In this document: one piece after another, positions 38,001-51,407 of the stretch
Numbering within the stretch: the stretch's first letter is position 1
Layout: every line of letters starts with the position of its first letter
Assembly (NCBI GenBank): GCA_003640385.1
Contig: RCAB01000067.1
Span: forward strand, 1 to 64,000
Length of the DNA stretch: 64,000 nt
Direction: 5' to 3'
From: Setaria digitata
Taxonomy: Eukaryota; Nematoda; Chromadorea; Rhabditida; Setariidae
Translations under genes and position numbers: made by a program
Notes under the pieces: generated by a model
What the model saw: the letters and a program-made list of their open reading frames with translations, nothing else
Databases searched by the model: none
Told to the model about the DNA's origin: nothing

Positions 38001-39888
38001 CATGCTTCGACAGAGTTATTTCTATTTCGTCGGTTTTTTTTTTTCCACTTCCCGTTGTAGGTCCTATATTTTACAACTGATCCTTTTATAGGGTACTGGC
38101 TAAAAGACCCGCAAATGGATCAATTTCTGATACTTCAGTTCAGAAAACTTTCCATCATACTACTAATCAAAATACGAAATACCAATATGTTGCCATCGCC
38201 TCATCTGACCGTCCTTCATCTAATATTTATGTGGTCGAAGAACCTGGAACTTGGCCTCAGGATCCAGTAAGTTTAGGCATTTTATCAGAATTTTTAACAT
38301 AAGTAGAAAATTCTTGTGCTTAACCTATCGATCTACTTATATTCATTACTACTGGGCAAATGAATGTTTGTGTAGTGATATGAATTTGTATTTTTTCTTT
38401 TCCCATAGTTTTAGTTGCATTATTTAGCGAAATATTTTTTAGGAGATATCGTTATCTGATGATAGCGATAACGAGTTTGAATCCCTTTTAAGGCTTGAAA
38501 ATAGCCAAAATATCGATACGATTGACTCTACGAGTGTTGCCGTCAATCCCGATATGCCAAATACTTCTGATGTTGATTTTACGGTATATGCTTTATCGAT
38601 ATTTCGAAGCTGTTAACTTGGACTATAAACCATCTTTTGACACACACAAGCAGCATCATATAAGCGGGTACATAACTCAAGGAAGTTCTTACTTGCGTTG
38701 TAAAATATCTTTTCTAAGTAATGCGTGATTTAATGTGCTGGATAAACTTCGAGTGTAGCGAAGTGCTATAAAGGCTTTATAAGTACTAAAGATCAGTGAA
38801 GTGTTTAAAAAATTTCATATAAAGTGAACACTTCGTGTTCAGTAATACCTTGTTTTAGGCAAAACGAACGAAAGTTTCTCCGGCATACAGTTGCTCAATT
38901 GTAGGATGTAATTTCACATCGTCTACAATGACGGGTCTTGATGTTCATTTGGGAGAACATGAGTTACTTGATGAGCAGCAGGTTGTACAGTATGAAATTT
39001 TTGGACAGGTTTGTAATTTAGTATTTCCTTGGGAAATAAATTGGGAATTTTAACTCAGGTTTCCTTTTGATGTTTCATTGTGCTCAGTCGTGACTATTGA
39101 AAAGGTGACTTCTTTGTTAAAGAAAATACTGTAATGTAGTGTAGCTCCTAAAATCGCTTTTCAGACAGAAAGTCGATATGAAAATAATGGAGCTGTAGAA
39201 ATCATTGACGATGTAAGCATTTCTGAACCGTTCAAGAAACGACAGGGAATGATAAATTCCGAGGCTCACCTTTTATTAACGACAGGAGACACCGAAGTTG
39301 AATGCAAAGAGGTTTTCTTCTTTGTTCGATATGCTAAAACCGTTTCTGCTACTTGGGAGATCAACTTAACCAACCTAAACTGCTGTTTTTCTGAGATGTT
39401 TCTGATGTGGTGATGTGGTCATGTTCGAATCGCAAAAAAATGTAGTCGAAAATATTTGAAAGTTTTGCAGAGGGGATAACCTCTCATCTTTTTTTCACAT
39501 GGTTTTAGGATTGTTTCGAAAAATCGGACTTGCCAACCGATGTACCGCCGGGTGAAGAAATCCAACGGGATCCAGAGGATTTACGATCTTCGATCAGAAG
39601 GCATCTACAGGTAAATCGGTTTTGTTTCCTTAGCAATAAATCATCAGAAATATATTTTAGGATATTGAGCGTTCACTGGAAAATATTGGAATAATGCACC
39701 TGCTAGAAATCAATAGCTATTTAGTACGAGTACAGCAGCGATTATGCAATATTCAGTCATCCAGCGTGCTGTATTTCCATGAAGTTGAAGAATTATCGCA
39801 AAGCACAGGATCTGTGCAGAATGTTAGTTCATGTCCCCATCCTATGGGTGCTCTACGGGCAGACTTTTATGCTTCCTTTGTTGATTAG
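35016..39888 (+). CDS. Zinc-binding protein with two tandem module-plus-C2H2 units
   Basis: Exons: 35016-35267, 35724-35998, 36270-36525 (or to 36537), 36735-36750 (16-nt microexon, inferred), 37091-37170, 37523-37890, 38092-38266, 38443-38583, 38859-39008, 39165-39212 (or to 39311), 39509-39610, 39661-39888. The frame stays open to TAG and gives 696 residues, up to 733 with the alternative donors. The protein holds two copies of one module. Copy 1 has DFGP at residues 30-33, YYICVLC with C77 and C80, then NGRF and HPDYPRTPHIC with H112, H120 and C122. Copy 2 has DFGP 307-310, C354, C357, H389, H397 and C399, with identical Cys-His spacing. Each copy is followed by a C2H2 finger (C227, C232, H245, H250; and C533, C538, H551, H555). 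The module recalls nematode RYYR-CCHC or FLYWCH-type zinc domains, so DNA or RNA binding is likely, but the exact family is uncertain. An acidic, Ser-rich linker precedes the last finger. Confidence 0.82.
36735..36750 (+). CDS. Predicted 16-nt microexon of gene 2
   Basis: TTTTGTGTAG is followed by 16 bases (GAGAGTGGAGGTCTGG) and then the donor GTAAAC. The preceding exon ends in phase 0, whereas the next exon (37091-37170) is open only if entered in phase 1. Sixteen bases supply exactly that change and encode ESGGL plus the first base of the next codon. It is supported by phase and splice signals only. Confidence 0.5.
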
Positions 39889-40104
39889 GGTTAAATGAAA
39901 TTGAATGTGTCAAATTGGATCGCGGATTTGTAATTTCCCTACAGTGCATTTCTCGCCTTTATATTTCGCCTAAGTCTGTTTTCCTTTCCAGAAAAAGAAT
40001 AATCGCTAATCTCGACAGCTGCTGTATTGCAAAAAAAAATTGTAAATATCGATATTTGTTGCAGTGTGCCGTTTCTCAAATATATGAAAGATCAAGTTTT
40101 AAAT

Positions 40105-40110
40105 AATAAA
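40105..40110 (+). terminator. Likely poly-A signal of gene 2
   Basis: AATAAA lies 217 bases after the TAG of the zinc-binding gene, in AT-rich 3' sequence with no further supported exon. Confidence 0.55.
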
Positions 40111-40961
40111 AGCAGTTTTGAATGTCGCTGACTTGAAATTGAGGTGGCTTCTGTAAGTCAATTTTCTCAATAACATGCAATGGTACATAAAAGAGATTTT
40201 TTTTATTTTAAATCGAACAGTAATTGTATACAAAATTATACTTTTACATAATACCACACCTGGTTGTAATAAGTAGATGTGGAATGACTGAAAAAGAGAC
40301 ACTTCTAGTCATAATTCTTGCGCGAAACTGTTTCTCATAATGAATATGTAAGGTAATATTTGACGATGAAAGTTCCAGTAGCATTTTTTCGATAAAATTC
40401 AAGGAATATTCTAGGAAGGTGTCTTACTGAATACTGAACAGAAGCGAAATTTTATGTACATGGATTTCGTAAGGACATATTTGCACTGATTTATTTTTAA
40501 AAAGGGTAAAAGATTTGCGATAAAACACGTCGCCAAACAAGTAGGGCCTAAAGCCAAAGATTAATAATTTACCCTAGTAAATGAATGACATTAGAAGACA
40601 TGCTGACGGCGTGTAATTTGCTAAAATCAGTAAATAACAAGATGAAGGATGAGGTAACCGAAAGAGGAGAAGTAAATTCAGGAAAAAGTCTATAGAGGGT
40701 TTTTCTTCACAAGAAACTAAAAAATTAAACAGCAGAGTTATCCGGCAAGATAAAATACATAACATGCAGCTTACAGCAGACAAGTATTATCAGTTGATAA
40801 AAGTAAGCAAATGAGGAAAAAATGATGGTAGTCACTCGTGCCTTAATGGCTGATGAGGGGAAGGTTACTGCGGCGATAAAAGGATAATATTTGTTTTAAT
40901 GATGTAATAATTTGGCTGAACTGGTAAAAACAAAAAAAAATTATATCGTGTCGGAAGTCAC
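40111..40961. other. Tail-to-tail intergenic region, gene 2 and SMC1
   Basis: The two genes converge here. The minus strand has AATAAA at 40495-40490, about 470 bases past the SMC1 stop, which could end that transcript. The open frames in this stretch do not look coding and no RNA gene was recognised. Confidence 0.5.
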
Positions 40962-43900
40962 TTATTCAACGTAAGAATCAGACTGCGGCTGTTTATATGG
41001 GGTGAGATCAAGTGTTAACATTCCGGAGACGGTGTAGCTTGACGGGTGCGGATAAATGCCAATGATTGCATCAGCTTTATTATAAAACTCCTCTTTCAGT
41101 GATATGACGATCAACTGCATGTCAACACGTGCACGCTCACAAATGAAATTTGCGACCTGAAGGAAGGAAAATCAGGCAGGGAGCAAACCCTGTTGTAAAC
41201 AAAGTTTTCAAAAAACCACTGCGGAGGTATCCATAAGTGATGGGTGTTATCGAAACTTTCATTCCTGACAACTAAAATAAAATTATTTGTCTACTCTTAT
41301 GACCGCCCAAAACAAGACTTCTCTGCTGATAACTGATAGTGGTATAAAAGATTTAAAGAAATGTGCAACTAGGCCTCGTACTAGGCACTAGTAGTTTCTC
41401 AATCTCTATATCAAAAAATCACACCTTGCCAATATTCGTATTATCTAATGCGGCGTCAACTTCATCTAAGATAAAAAACGGCGATGGACTACGAGCATGA
41501 ATGGCGAACAGCAATGCTAACGCTGCAACAGTTTTTTCGCCACCGCTCAAATTGTCCATTGGTCGGAAACGTTTACCAGGTGCCACACAGTTGTATGCAA
41601 TACCTTCAAGATATGGCTCCTCCATATTTTCCTCACCGAGGAATGCTTGGGCGCTTTCATTACGACTGAGTTTCTGGAAAATGATGAAACCGTAGGAAAA
41701 TAATGCAATAAAAAGCAGAAAAAAAAAAGAAAATAAAATATTCATCTTTTTGCGAAATTTCTGGAATTTGAAAACTCTTGAAAAGTAAATCATCTAGCAA
41801 CTAGTAATTTCGTCGGAATACTTGAAAATTATCTGAAATTCAAAAGAGAATAATCATTAATTAAATGAACTGCCTTGTATATGTCGTCAATTTTCTGCGA
41901 AACTGGTTCAAAGCATTCGTGAAATCGATGATAACGATCAGTTTTAACTTTTTCAAATAAGAGACGAATTTTACGAGCTTTTTTACGTGCCAATTCGCAT
42001 TCTTCTGTTGTTTCAGCCTCCTTCTCTTTTACTATTTCCATCCTAATAATGAAGTTTAGTATTTCCATCCTAATGAACATGATAATATGGAAGTAGAACA
42101 CACAAATCCACTCTCATCTGAACAGAATGTCGGTAACAAAAAACTTCGAACAGGCAACTAAATTAATACTGAGTTAATACCGATACTTTGTTTAGATCAA
42201 AGTGATATTTCTGCTGAAATGTGTATAAATTTCAGTTTTTAATACAGCAGTGAGAAATATATTCGGCGTATTAAATTTGTTAATCCGTGGAAATCGCAGA
42301 TATATATATGAGTACAAAGGTTAAATAATATGAAAGTAAGAGAAATGCCCATCACATGAATCTATTCAACTGTCGAATAGTGTCGAAAGCAATACGAAAT
42401 ATTTGAACCTTTCTTTCGCCTTCAAATTTGGTGCACTAATCCTTGAAATTTTGGCCTGAGAATCACTGACTTCCTTGTTCACTTTGTCAAGCGCCTTTTT
42501 CACTTCTTCATCGTTATCAAACTAAGTGATTTCAGACTTATGAAGTAGAAAAGATATCGACTGATGATACAGTCCCCAATTATAGGCCATTTTACAATAA
42601 AACTGCTGAGTCATCTCAAAATAATTTAACGGCATTCTATCAGAGAAAGTTCCTTGACATTATTTTCTCAGCATATAGGACGACTCATTACTTGCTCCAA
42701 GCCACTATTTCCTACAAATCTGATTCCCACTTTCCTCTCTAAAGGTGAATTAAGACAATAAATTAATGGATTAGTAAGTGGTTCTCTTGAAATATCAACA
42801 AATTTAAATAAGCCATAAAATAATAAGAGTAATAAGGGAAATATTGTACAGTTGCATACTTCTCTCAGGTTAGCTGGAAGTGTTCGATAATCTACTTGTA
42901 TTTGTGCTTCACGATCCATCTGTTCGTGTGAAAGTTGCTGAGAATCACTGACACTTGCACTTGTAGTACCTAAACTCAAAAATAAATTCACGCTTCATTT
43001 GCATCTACAAACGACTTAAGATTAAGATATCATCTTTATAACTGTCTTTTAATATTTTAAACGATAAGATTCAGCTTTTGATTTTTGATTTATTTTGCTA
43101 TTAAAAAAACTTTTACATATAGAAATTTTCAATAACTTTCAGGGTCACAAGGTGAAGACAACAACTTGAATTTTAAAAACCTGTATTTCACTAATTATAA
43201 TGTCTAGAATCTGCAATTAATCTTTATTTGTATTCAGTAATTGGAAGACAAAGGTGGAGAATTAGATACTGATAATATAACAGTTTTCAATACAGCTTCA
43301 CAAAACTTATCAAAATTACTGACTTTAACCTTTAACCAACAACGCTTTTTATGCCGCATATTAATGAATATATCAAAAAAGAGATCATAATCATAATTTT
43401 TCAACAGATTTCGCTTATCCACTGGTTAAACTACTAATAACTGATCAGTACCAGAGAAAACATAAAAAATTACTTGACTGGATGGCATCATCGATTTCGA
43501 TATCAGCAAGAGATCCCTTAAGTAACGGCAATTTTATGCCATTCATTTTACACTGATGGAGTAATGAATGACGCTGATGACGTCGTCTCGAAATGGTTTG
43601 TTCTAATGCTGCGGCCGTTTTCTCTGCAGCGGCTACCTACAATGTAATTACAGTATGCTGGATTAAAAAATGTATCATTTAAAAAAAAAAATCCCGAAAA
43701 AAAAAAGCACCAGCCAGTGATGGATTCATTTTTCGGAAATCTTTCATTGTTTACTACTTCCACTATTAACTATAACTATTTCTACATCACTTACTTCCTC
43801 ATATTAACGACAGAAATAGTTACAATCAGTAATACTTTTACTAATAATATGGTTGAGTTTTTTTCTACATGTAACAAACAGTGTTAACTTTTCTCTACTT

Positions 43901-46900
43901 AAATGTTTTTTCTGAGCAATGAAAAATAACTCCTATTCGTTTTATTTAAGCGATTATTTCAGTAGTCTCCCCCGCTGAAATAATCAAAATCTGATAAATT
44001 CCGTCCATCCAAGGAAATAGTGCGTCTTGAAAAATCACTTCACGAGCAGCCTGCTGCGCAGCTTTCTTGAGTACGTTTATTTCACCATCGCTATCTTCGA
44101 CCAGAGCTTTCTTCGAGACAATTGTCATTTTCATTTGTTCTAATTCTGTCTCCAACTTTTTTAGTGTCTGAAAATATGATTAGTTTTGGGGGCGTCACTG
44201 GGTCAGAAATTAGAAATGTCAAACTTTTGTCAATGTAGTAGTAGTATTGAATAAGAAATATTACCTTATGTTCCTCTTCTTCCTTTTTTTTCAAATCTTC
44301 AATTTCTTTTGTTAAACGCTTTACTTTTTCTGCTTCTTGTTTTTCCCTCACTGAAAATAAGGATTGGAGCTTAATTCCAAATAAATCATCAACAGACCAC
44401 CCAGAATAGGTCTGACATCTGGAAGATCCTTCATTTTATAACCCGAGAACAGTAGTATCCGTATCTCAATAATATAAATTATTGAAATTCATAAATTAGG
44501 AATGAAGATATTCTACTACCAGATAAGTTTTTTATAAGCCACTATAAAAGTTCTTTCAGAAATAATTCTAAAATAAACATATTCCATCACATGTATTTTA
44601 TTATATTAATATGATATTTATGTGAGAAGGAAAGGAAATCTACATCGTTTGTCCTCTGACTTCAAATAATCTAATTCGTTTCGTAATCGATCCAATTCGT
44701 TATCAAATTTCTTCAGCTGATCTTGCATTTCTTCATGAAAACGCATCTCACGCTGCTCATACTGACTTGAAAAGAGAAGATTTCATTTATTTTATTTATA
44801 TCTTAATTCATAAGAGTTGGATACCGGAGAAAGAAAGAACATGTAAAATATAGACCTCAACTTGTAAAACAAGGTGTAGTAATAAGATGTTATATCAAAG
44901 ATTGAATAAAAGAAGTAGCGAAAATTATACCGAATATCCTTAATGTTTATACGCTGACAGAATTCATGAAACACCTCATCAGTAATGACATTTCTTTTAT
45001 GCTGCAATTTTTCAATTTGTACAACTCGTTCCGCCATTCTTAGCTCAATTTCGTCAATTCGTGGCTGGAATTTCGTTTGAATCAGCTAACATAAATTCAT
45101 AAATTCAAAACGAAAACATTTTGAAAGACGATCACTAGAATCTTCTAAACAGAACAGAGATTCTAATAGGATGAAACATCCCAAAGAGAATAACGTAAGC
45201 TTATGTTCTCATGAGTTAAGTGAAAATTAACTTTCAACCGTGAAGTTAAGAAACTAACATCTTTCTTGAAAATCGCATTTTTATGGGCAATTTAAAACAG
45301 TATTTAATGAATGAATGACTGAAAACAAAAAGCGAATCAATGAAATAAAGCATTTGATTAAACCATCGATTGACGCTTGACTAAGTTAACAAGCATCCCT
45401 ACACAGTAAACGCTGAAATTTTGAGCTGTACCAACCTGTATGAGCGAAAGTTCACTGTTAAGAGTTTCGAGATCTTGCTCAAGCTTTTTAAGTGTCTGGT
45501 TCGTTATCTTCATATGTTCATTCCGAGTACTTTTGAGACGATTTTCAAGATGAATAAGTTGGTTGCGTTTCATTTCCACATCAAGCTCTTTCTTACGTGT
45601 CCGATGTAATTGCTGAAGCTCGTCTTGCAATTTTACTCGATTTTCTTTCAGCTTCCTAGAAACATCCTGTTCTTTCATTCAATGAAAAGCTTTAATGATA
45701 TCCAAAATATGACTATTTGTTGCTGTTTTGATAAGATGTTGGACCGCTTTAAAGATTAAATAAGGTACAATTCCATTTCGATCATTTGTTCATATACTTA
45801 ACAGGAAATTTTTTTGGATTTTGAAACAAACGACAACTCCAAGAAATATTTCTGTCCAATTAGATATCAACCATCACAGAAAAATGTCGAGCAAACAGGC
45901 CTGATAGCATTTTCGTCCCATTTCTTCGCTCGCTGTCGTAATTCCTGACCACCACCCGATATGATACCACTTCTTTCGAACAGTGTTCCATCCAACGCTA
46001 CCGCTTTGTATCGGTCTGATGCACTTCCATAAGCTAGGTACCTATAAAAAACCATTTATTTGCTATCCAAATCAGATAATGAGCTATCTAATAATTCTAA
46101 TAATTAGCTGGAGCGAAACAGATAGTACTATTTAAATACAGAAAGTAAAAGATACTATATTTCATTACTAGGTAAGAATATTGGAAAAGACACCACACCA
46201 GAAATGACGTTAATAGAATAAGTCTTGAAACTTCAAAAATTAGAATAATTAATTAATGGGAACAGTACTAAGGAGTACGGTAAAAAACTGTTTAGGTTAG
46301 ATTTCAGCGAACTTAGTAGAAATTCAGCAAAATCTAATATGCAGATGATTACTTCGCATCTTCGGGTGTTTCGCAGACAAGTGCATTACCGCATGCAAAT
46401 TGAAGAGCTTTCCGTGCAACCGGATTATTGCACTGTATAACATCAAACACTAACTTTACACCACGAGGTTCGGTTAGCTCTCTGAAATTCAAATCTTAAC
46501 GATTTCAGCTTATTACTTTTGAACGCCATGATTTATTGCTGACATAAAAAAGGAAGGCTTAGCAGCTTATTTCAGCTAGTTATTAAAGTTATTGCATTCA
46601 TAAATATGGTTAAAAAGGAAGCCTTAGTACCGTAGTTTTTCTTTGATTGGACGAACATCCAAAACGGACAGTGGAAGGAACGTTTCGGGTGCAAGACGCT
46701 GTTCCTTCAAATAAATAATACTTTCACGAGCTGTTTCGTCTGTGTCACAAACAATGGACATCATATTTTTAGCTAGTACCTGCAATTATAGATTATTCCA
46801 AAGCACTGTTTTTAAAAACATGTTATCTGGAAAACAACAAAATGCTTATCGGAATTAAAACTAAACTTTAAGGAGAGGAAAATCAATGCTTTTATTTAAA

Positions 46901-49900
46901 ACTAAAAATCTTGATTTTCTTTTTCTCGATGAAATTACGTTTCAATAATCGGTCAGAAAGTATTAAACCTTAGTAATCGCGATTTGGAACCGTCGATGCG
47001 ATGGTTGGCAAAGGTCAACCAGTCGACCATACACACGATCCGGAAAGATACGTTTTAAATTTTCGATTGCCTCATTTCGTTTCCTGTTACGCTCTGATTC
47101 TGCCGTATCACCATGTGCTTCCGACAGTTGTCGTGAAACATTATTTAATTCAGATGTTACTTTTTCCAAACGTTCTTTCGATTCGCGCACCTGAATTGAT
47201 TTTTATGTGATCTTAAAATAATTAGCATCCAGCTGGTGGGGGAAAGTTCCAACAGTTCAGAATATTGTGTGCAATGCAAATATAAAAGATAAAAAAAAAC
47301 CATTGAGCACATCAGTACTAAAATTACTTGACAATTCAGATCAGTCAGAATTTATCAATCCTCAAATAACACCCTTACCTTACTGCACTATTTTAGCTCT
47401 TTTTAGCTTGAACTTTACTGTCTCACCGTAAGGATAAAATGATAATATGATTGAAAGAAACATAAAGCAATGAAGATATAATGTTTTACTTGAACTTCAA
47501 GGTTCTGTAAATTTTTCTTTTCGTCATCAATCAAACTACTTTGTGATACGATATTTTCTGCAAGCTGCTCACCCTGTCGTGACATGCGCTCAATCTCTTG
47601 CTCTTTCTGAAAATTTTTGCCAATAACTTAATGATTTTTAACAAATTTTCCTCACAAACAGTTTTTCTTTTCCTGACATCTTTCTACAGCTCACTTAAAA
47701 AGGGAAATACATTACCCACAGTAAGCGATCACAAATAAGAAAATTTAACTTCAAAATAATTTTCAAATTCAGTCGCAAAGTCTTGTGGAAAACGAACGTT
47801 TTTCACACGATCATTTGCATGAGCCAAACGTCTTTGTTCAAACTGCAAATTGTTCTTTTCAGTTTCTTGTTCTTGTAACAATTTGTTGAGTTCCATATCT
47901 ATAACACCGCACCGTTTTGTTGCTTCACCCTTTAACGCGTAGTATTCATTCACCTTTAATATAACTATATTAAACTTGCTATATGCATAGCACATAATCT
48001 TTTTCATATAATGTTCCCTTATTATATACATAATGTGTTAGATAACATAATATGGCAAACTGAAACACTAACATGTAAAGTGGAGAATATTTACCTAACC
48101 TTTTAATCATTCGTTATCCACATTACAATAATGAAAAAAATACCTGTGAATCACTTAGCTGCATTGCCAATTCTTGCGACTCGGCAGCGAGTTTCGTTTC
48201 GCATTCTTGCTTCTTTTGCTCAACTTCTCTAGAAGGGAACAAGTCGTTACAGATCAACCCAGTTAGGTACATTTTAGGTACATAACCTAATTTGAATAGA
48301 AAGCAATATTACACACTTGAGTTGCTGCTTAAGCGTGACTACACTGGTTTCATGAGCTTCGGCTGCACGCTGGGCATTAGAATGTGCTTTGTTAGCCATT
48401 TCAAGTTTTGCTTTTACATGTACGACTCCTTGCTTAGCAGCAACATACCGTGGTTTTTGTGTCATCACTTCTTTCTCCTAAAAATAGCTACCGTAACAAA
48501 AATATCCTAATGTGATGCATGTGTCAACAATTTTGTGTTGAAAATTGTTAAAAATTGAAATTTTATGTCAAAAATTATGTTCCTAACAACTAATTTGATC
48601 CAGACAAATCAATCTCATGCATAATATGCAGATCAATAAATCTATTTTTCACATTACCAAATTTTTTAAGGCACAATTTTTCTGCGGCGTATTTTTTTTG
48701 TTGTTGATACAGAAAATAAAAAGTTCCTGTACCTTTGAATGTACGGTATACTGCGAAAAATTAGAAGTGAATAAAGAACATGAAGAAACTGTTCTGAGAA
48801 AAATACGTGTCAAACCCGTTCACGACAAAAAAAAAGTGAAAAAAAAATAATAATCCTTTTTTAACTTTACATACACTAAATCAACTTGCCTTTCCAGATG
48901 TTTTATTTTCTAGTTTGTGCACTTCTTTCAAAACTTTCTTATGCTCGTGTTGCTTTGCAGTCACAGCCGCATCACATTCTGCTTTTTTACTCGTCAATTC
49001 AGCTACTATTTCTTTTTTACGTTTCCAATCACTCGTCGTTTCCGTCGCCATCTTTTCTGCATAAAAGAGTTGCAGAAGATAAACTTGACGTTGCTTTAAT
49101 TCCTACAATAAAGTATTATCACATCTGCAAACAGTCATTAATAATAACTGGTAAGGAAATTTGTTAATCATTTAGCAAGTAGGATCACAAAGATTTCCCC
49201 ATCATTTCATGCCATGTGCTATAAATTCCACTAAAATTCCAATATTTTATAGAAGAACTAAAAAGATAATCCACAGTAATAATCAGTCAGCCGTTAAGGA
49301 GTCAGCAGCGGACCGCTGAATACTCTACTCATGGAGTCTTTTTTTGCCAAATTTACTTCACGAAATACTTATCAGCATTTCCAGTTAGTTACCGAAGTGT
49401 TTTAATAGCACATTGTCAATTTTTCTTTTAGTCCCCTCTGATATTTATTCTTACTTTGAACTTTTGTGAAGAATCTGGTAAAAAATTATTCCAAAAATGC
49501 AAAAATGAAACGCGTGGTAAAAGAAATAAGTCTATAGGAGCTTTGACGATGACTCTGTATTAAAATTTATTATAAATATATCTGAAATGCAAACCAGTTC
49601 TTCTTTTAACATCTGATATTTCTCAGCCTCATCTTTTTCCAGTTTAGCTTCCCGCTTTTCTAGTGCAATTCCTCGTCGTTTATTTAAATTAAAAGCCGCT
49701 TCCTCTTCCGCTTTCGCTAATTCTGTCTTCAATCGATCATAATCCGCTTGGAATTCACATGATCTGAAAAATTTTGAAGTATCAATATTTTCAAATACAG
49801 TACTTAAAAACTGGTGTTTAGGATAATACAAATACCATCCGCTCATTAAAAATTTATTTTTGCATGCATATAAATTTGAGAAACCACACTTGCAATACCA

Positions 49901-51395
49901 AAAATATGCTAATGAAAAAGCAAACCGTGAAATTTCTTCAAACATTTGAGTTAATTCTCTTGGATTCTTCATGGCAACCTGCTCAACTTGTCCTTGGTAT
50001 ACAAGAAAATTCTTCGCCTTCATAAATACATTTATTTCTTCTAGCGCATGGCCATACTGTTGAGGTGTAACAGTCTGTAATTATTTAAATATGAAACACT
50101 GTTGTATCCAATGCTAAGAAATAATCTAGAAGGCAACAGTTCACAGCTTATAATTGATCGTATACAAAAGCAATAAGCGTGATTAGAAGAAGCAATCTAA
50201 CTAGAATTAAAGAATTTTAACAGTTATTTGAAGGAATTTTCAGATTTAAGAATTTTCGGAGGCAAAATGGATTTAGCCCATCTAAAAAGCTGGACAACAC
50301 CTTGTCATCAACACGATATTCTGAACCAGATCCAGTTACCAAACGTGTAAAAGCGCGCATATTTCCATCGTCATCTTCGTAATTCATTGTCACGTGACAG
50401 CGATTTGCTACCGCTTTACCTACTGGTGCACCGTGTATTAGATCCTGAAAATTGTGTAGAAAACAATAAACAGTTGATATTCCTATAATATTAACAAACA
50501 TATTCCTTTGAGAAATATATATATATATATATATAAACTTGTTTATAAACAAAAGATGAAAAAAAAATCAAATAATCCAATTAATGAGATCCCAAAAAGA
50601 GGACTGAACAAAAGAAATACGATGATAAAAATCACGAATGTTTCAAGAAATCAATCCAATCTACAATCACATTACCACTGATGTGAGTGTGTTGTTATTG
50701 AACTTGATAATTTTGGTAAAAGAGAATATACAAGAGAACTAACATGTAATTTCTTCACTCGTAGATTACTTGCTTTTTCACCTAGCACAAAACACATTGC
50801 ATCCATCAAGTTTGATTTACCTAAAACTCTTCAGTCAGTAATGTGCAAAAACAAATAATAAACGCATAATTAAACAGAATGACAAAAAATACATTCATGT
50901 CCATAAAACTCGATTTGCTTAAAATGTTACTAACAGTGATTTATTTATTACACAGATGATTTGCATAAAATAACAATAATCAAAAAATATTATGCCTAGC
51001 ATGCATTGAAATGGAATATAAATGAAATCAAAATTTAGCGACAAAGAAATCAGTGACCTTTTTCGTCTCTCAATTCCTCTGTTTGAAGATTTTCTAACTA
51101 AACTATCCGAATTCTGTTGCAGGCTAACCAATAATGGCAATATAAGAGCATGACGGATATCATCCAGATCCTTCCAGATCACGACGTGAAGTCACGTATT
51201 ACATACGGGATTTTCGAAGCAACAACACGCATATGGCCGAACAGAAACTCAAAGAGCAAAATGACTATTGAACAGTGTAAAGCTACCTGATCCATTAGGG
51301 CCAATAATCGCTGTAAACTGCTTAAATGGTCCAACAACTTGATTGCCTTTGTAAGATTTAAAATTTTCTAGTTCCAACGTATGTAATCGTCCCAT
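40962..51395 (-). CDS. him-1: SMC1, cohesin core ATPase subunit
   Basis: SMC1 pairs with SMC3 to form the ring ATPase of cohesin, which holds sister chromatids together in the nucleus. Exons: 51395-51287, 50820-50744, 50444-50301, 50074-49926, 49763-49595, 49102-48890, 48477-48317, 48228-48144, 47953-47798, 47606-47490, 47190-46969, 46779-46631, 46481-46353, 46041-45901, 45655-45436, 45064-44931, 44765-44644, 44350-44265, 44167-44039, 43636-43474, 42969-42860, 42521-42409, 42042-41874, 41673-41425, 41156-40962. They sum to 3711 nt, or 1236 residues, against about 1233 in human SMC1A as I recall it. Walker A is GPNGSGKS at residues 32-39. Two long coiled coils flank a hinge at roughly 510-670 that includes GIISGGGQE. 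The C-terminal head has the signature LSGGEK (1131-1136) and Walker [13 protein letters not shown], with D1159 and E1160 present, so the ATPase looks intact. Three introns are best read as GC-AG. The start follows an acceptor-like TTTTTAG by five bases. Confidence 0.96.
41871..42074 (-). repeat. 27-bp-period duplication of an SMC1 splice acceptor
   Basis: TATTTCCATCCTAAT occurs at 42033-42047 and again at 42060-42074. In minus-strand sense each copy contains ATTAG followed by GATGGAAATA, which is the acceptor and first codons of the exon 42042-41874. The upstream acceptor would add 27 bases in frame (nine residues, MEILNFIIR in place of nothing) without a stop. It is the result of a small local duplication within the exon boundary. 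Confidence 0.7.
48881..48892 (-). other. GC-AG intron donor in SMC1
   Basis: The exon 49102-48890 ends TCTGGAAAG followed by GCAAGT, a consensus GC-type donor. The frame runs into a stop two codons later, and the next exon starts in phase 0 at GAGAAAGAAG, which fits only this donor. No GT in the right phase is available. Two more likely GC donors in this gene are GCCTGT after 45901 and GCAGTT after 41874. Confidence 0.75.
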
Positions 51396-51398
51396 CGT

Positions 51399-51407
51399 TA
51401 CTAAAAA
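51399..51407 (-). other. Trans-splice-like acceptor before SMC1
   Basis: In minus-strand sense GTATTTTTAG ends at 51401 and ATG follows after TAACG. No coding exon lies upstream before the divergent gene, so a spliced-leader acceptor is the simplest reading. Confidence 0.5.

Noticed and set aside
50919..51182. Minus-strand frame between the first two SMC1 exons
   Set aside because: It lies in the first intron of SMC1. The flanking exons join exactly through the Walker A glycine codon, leaving no room for an inserted exon.
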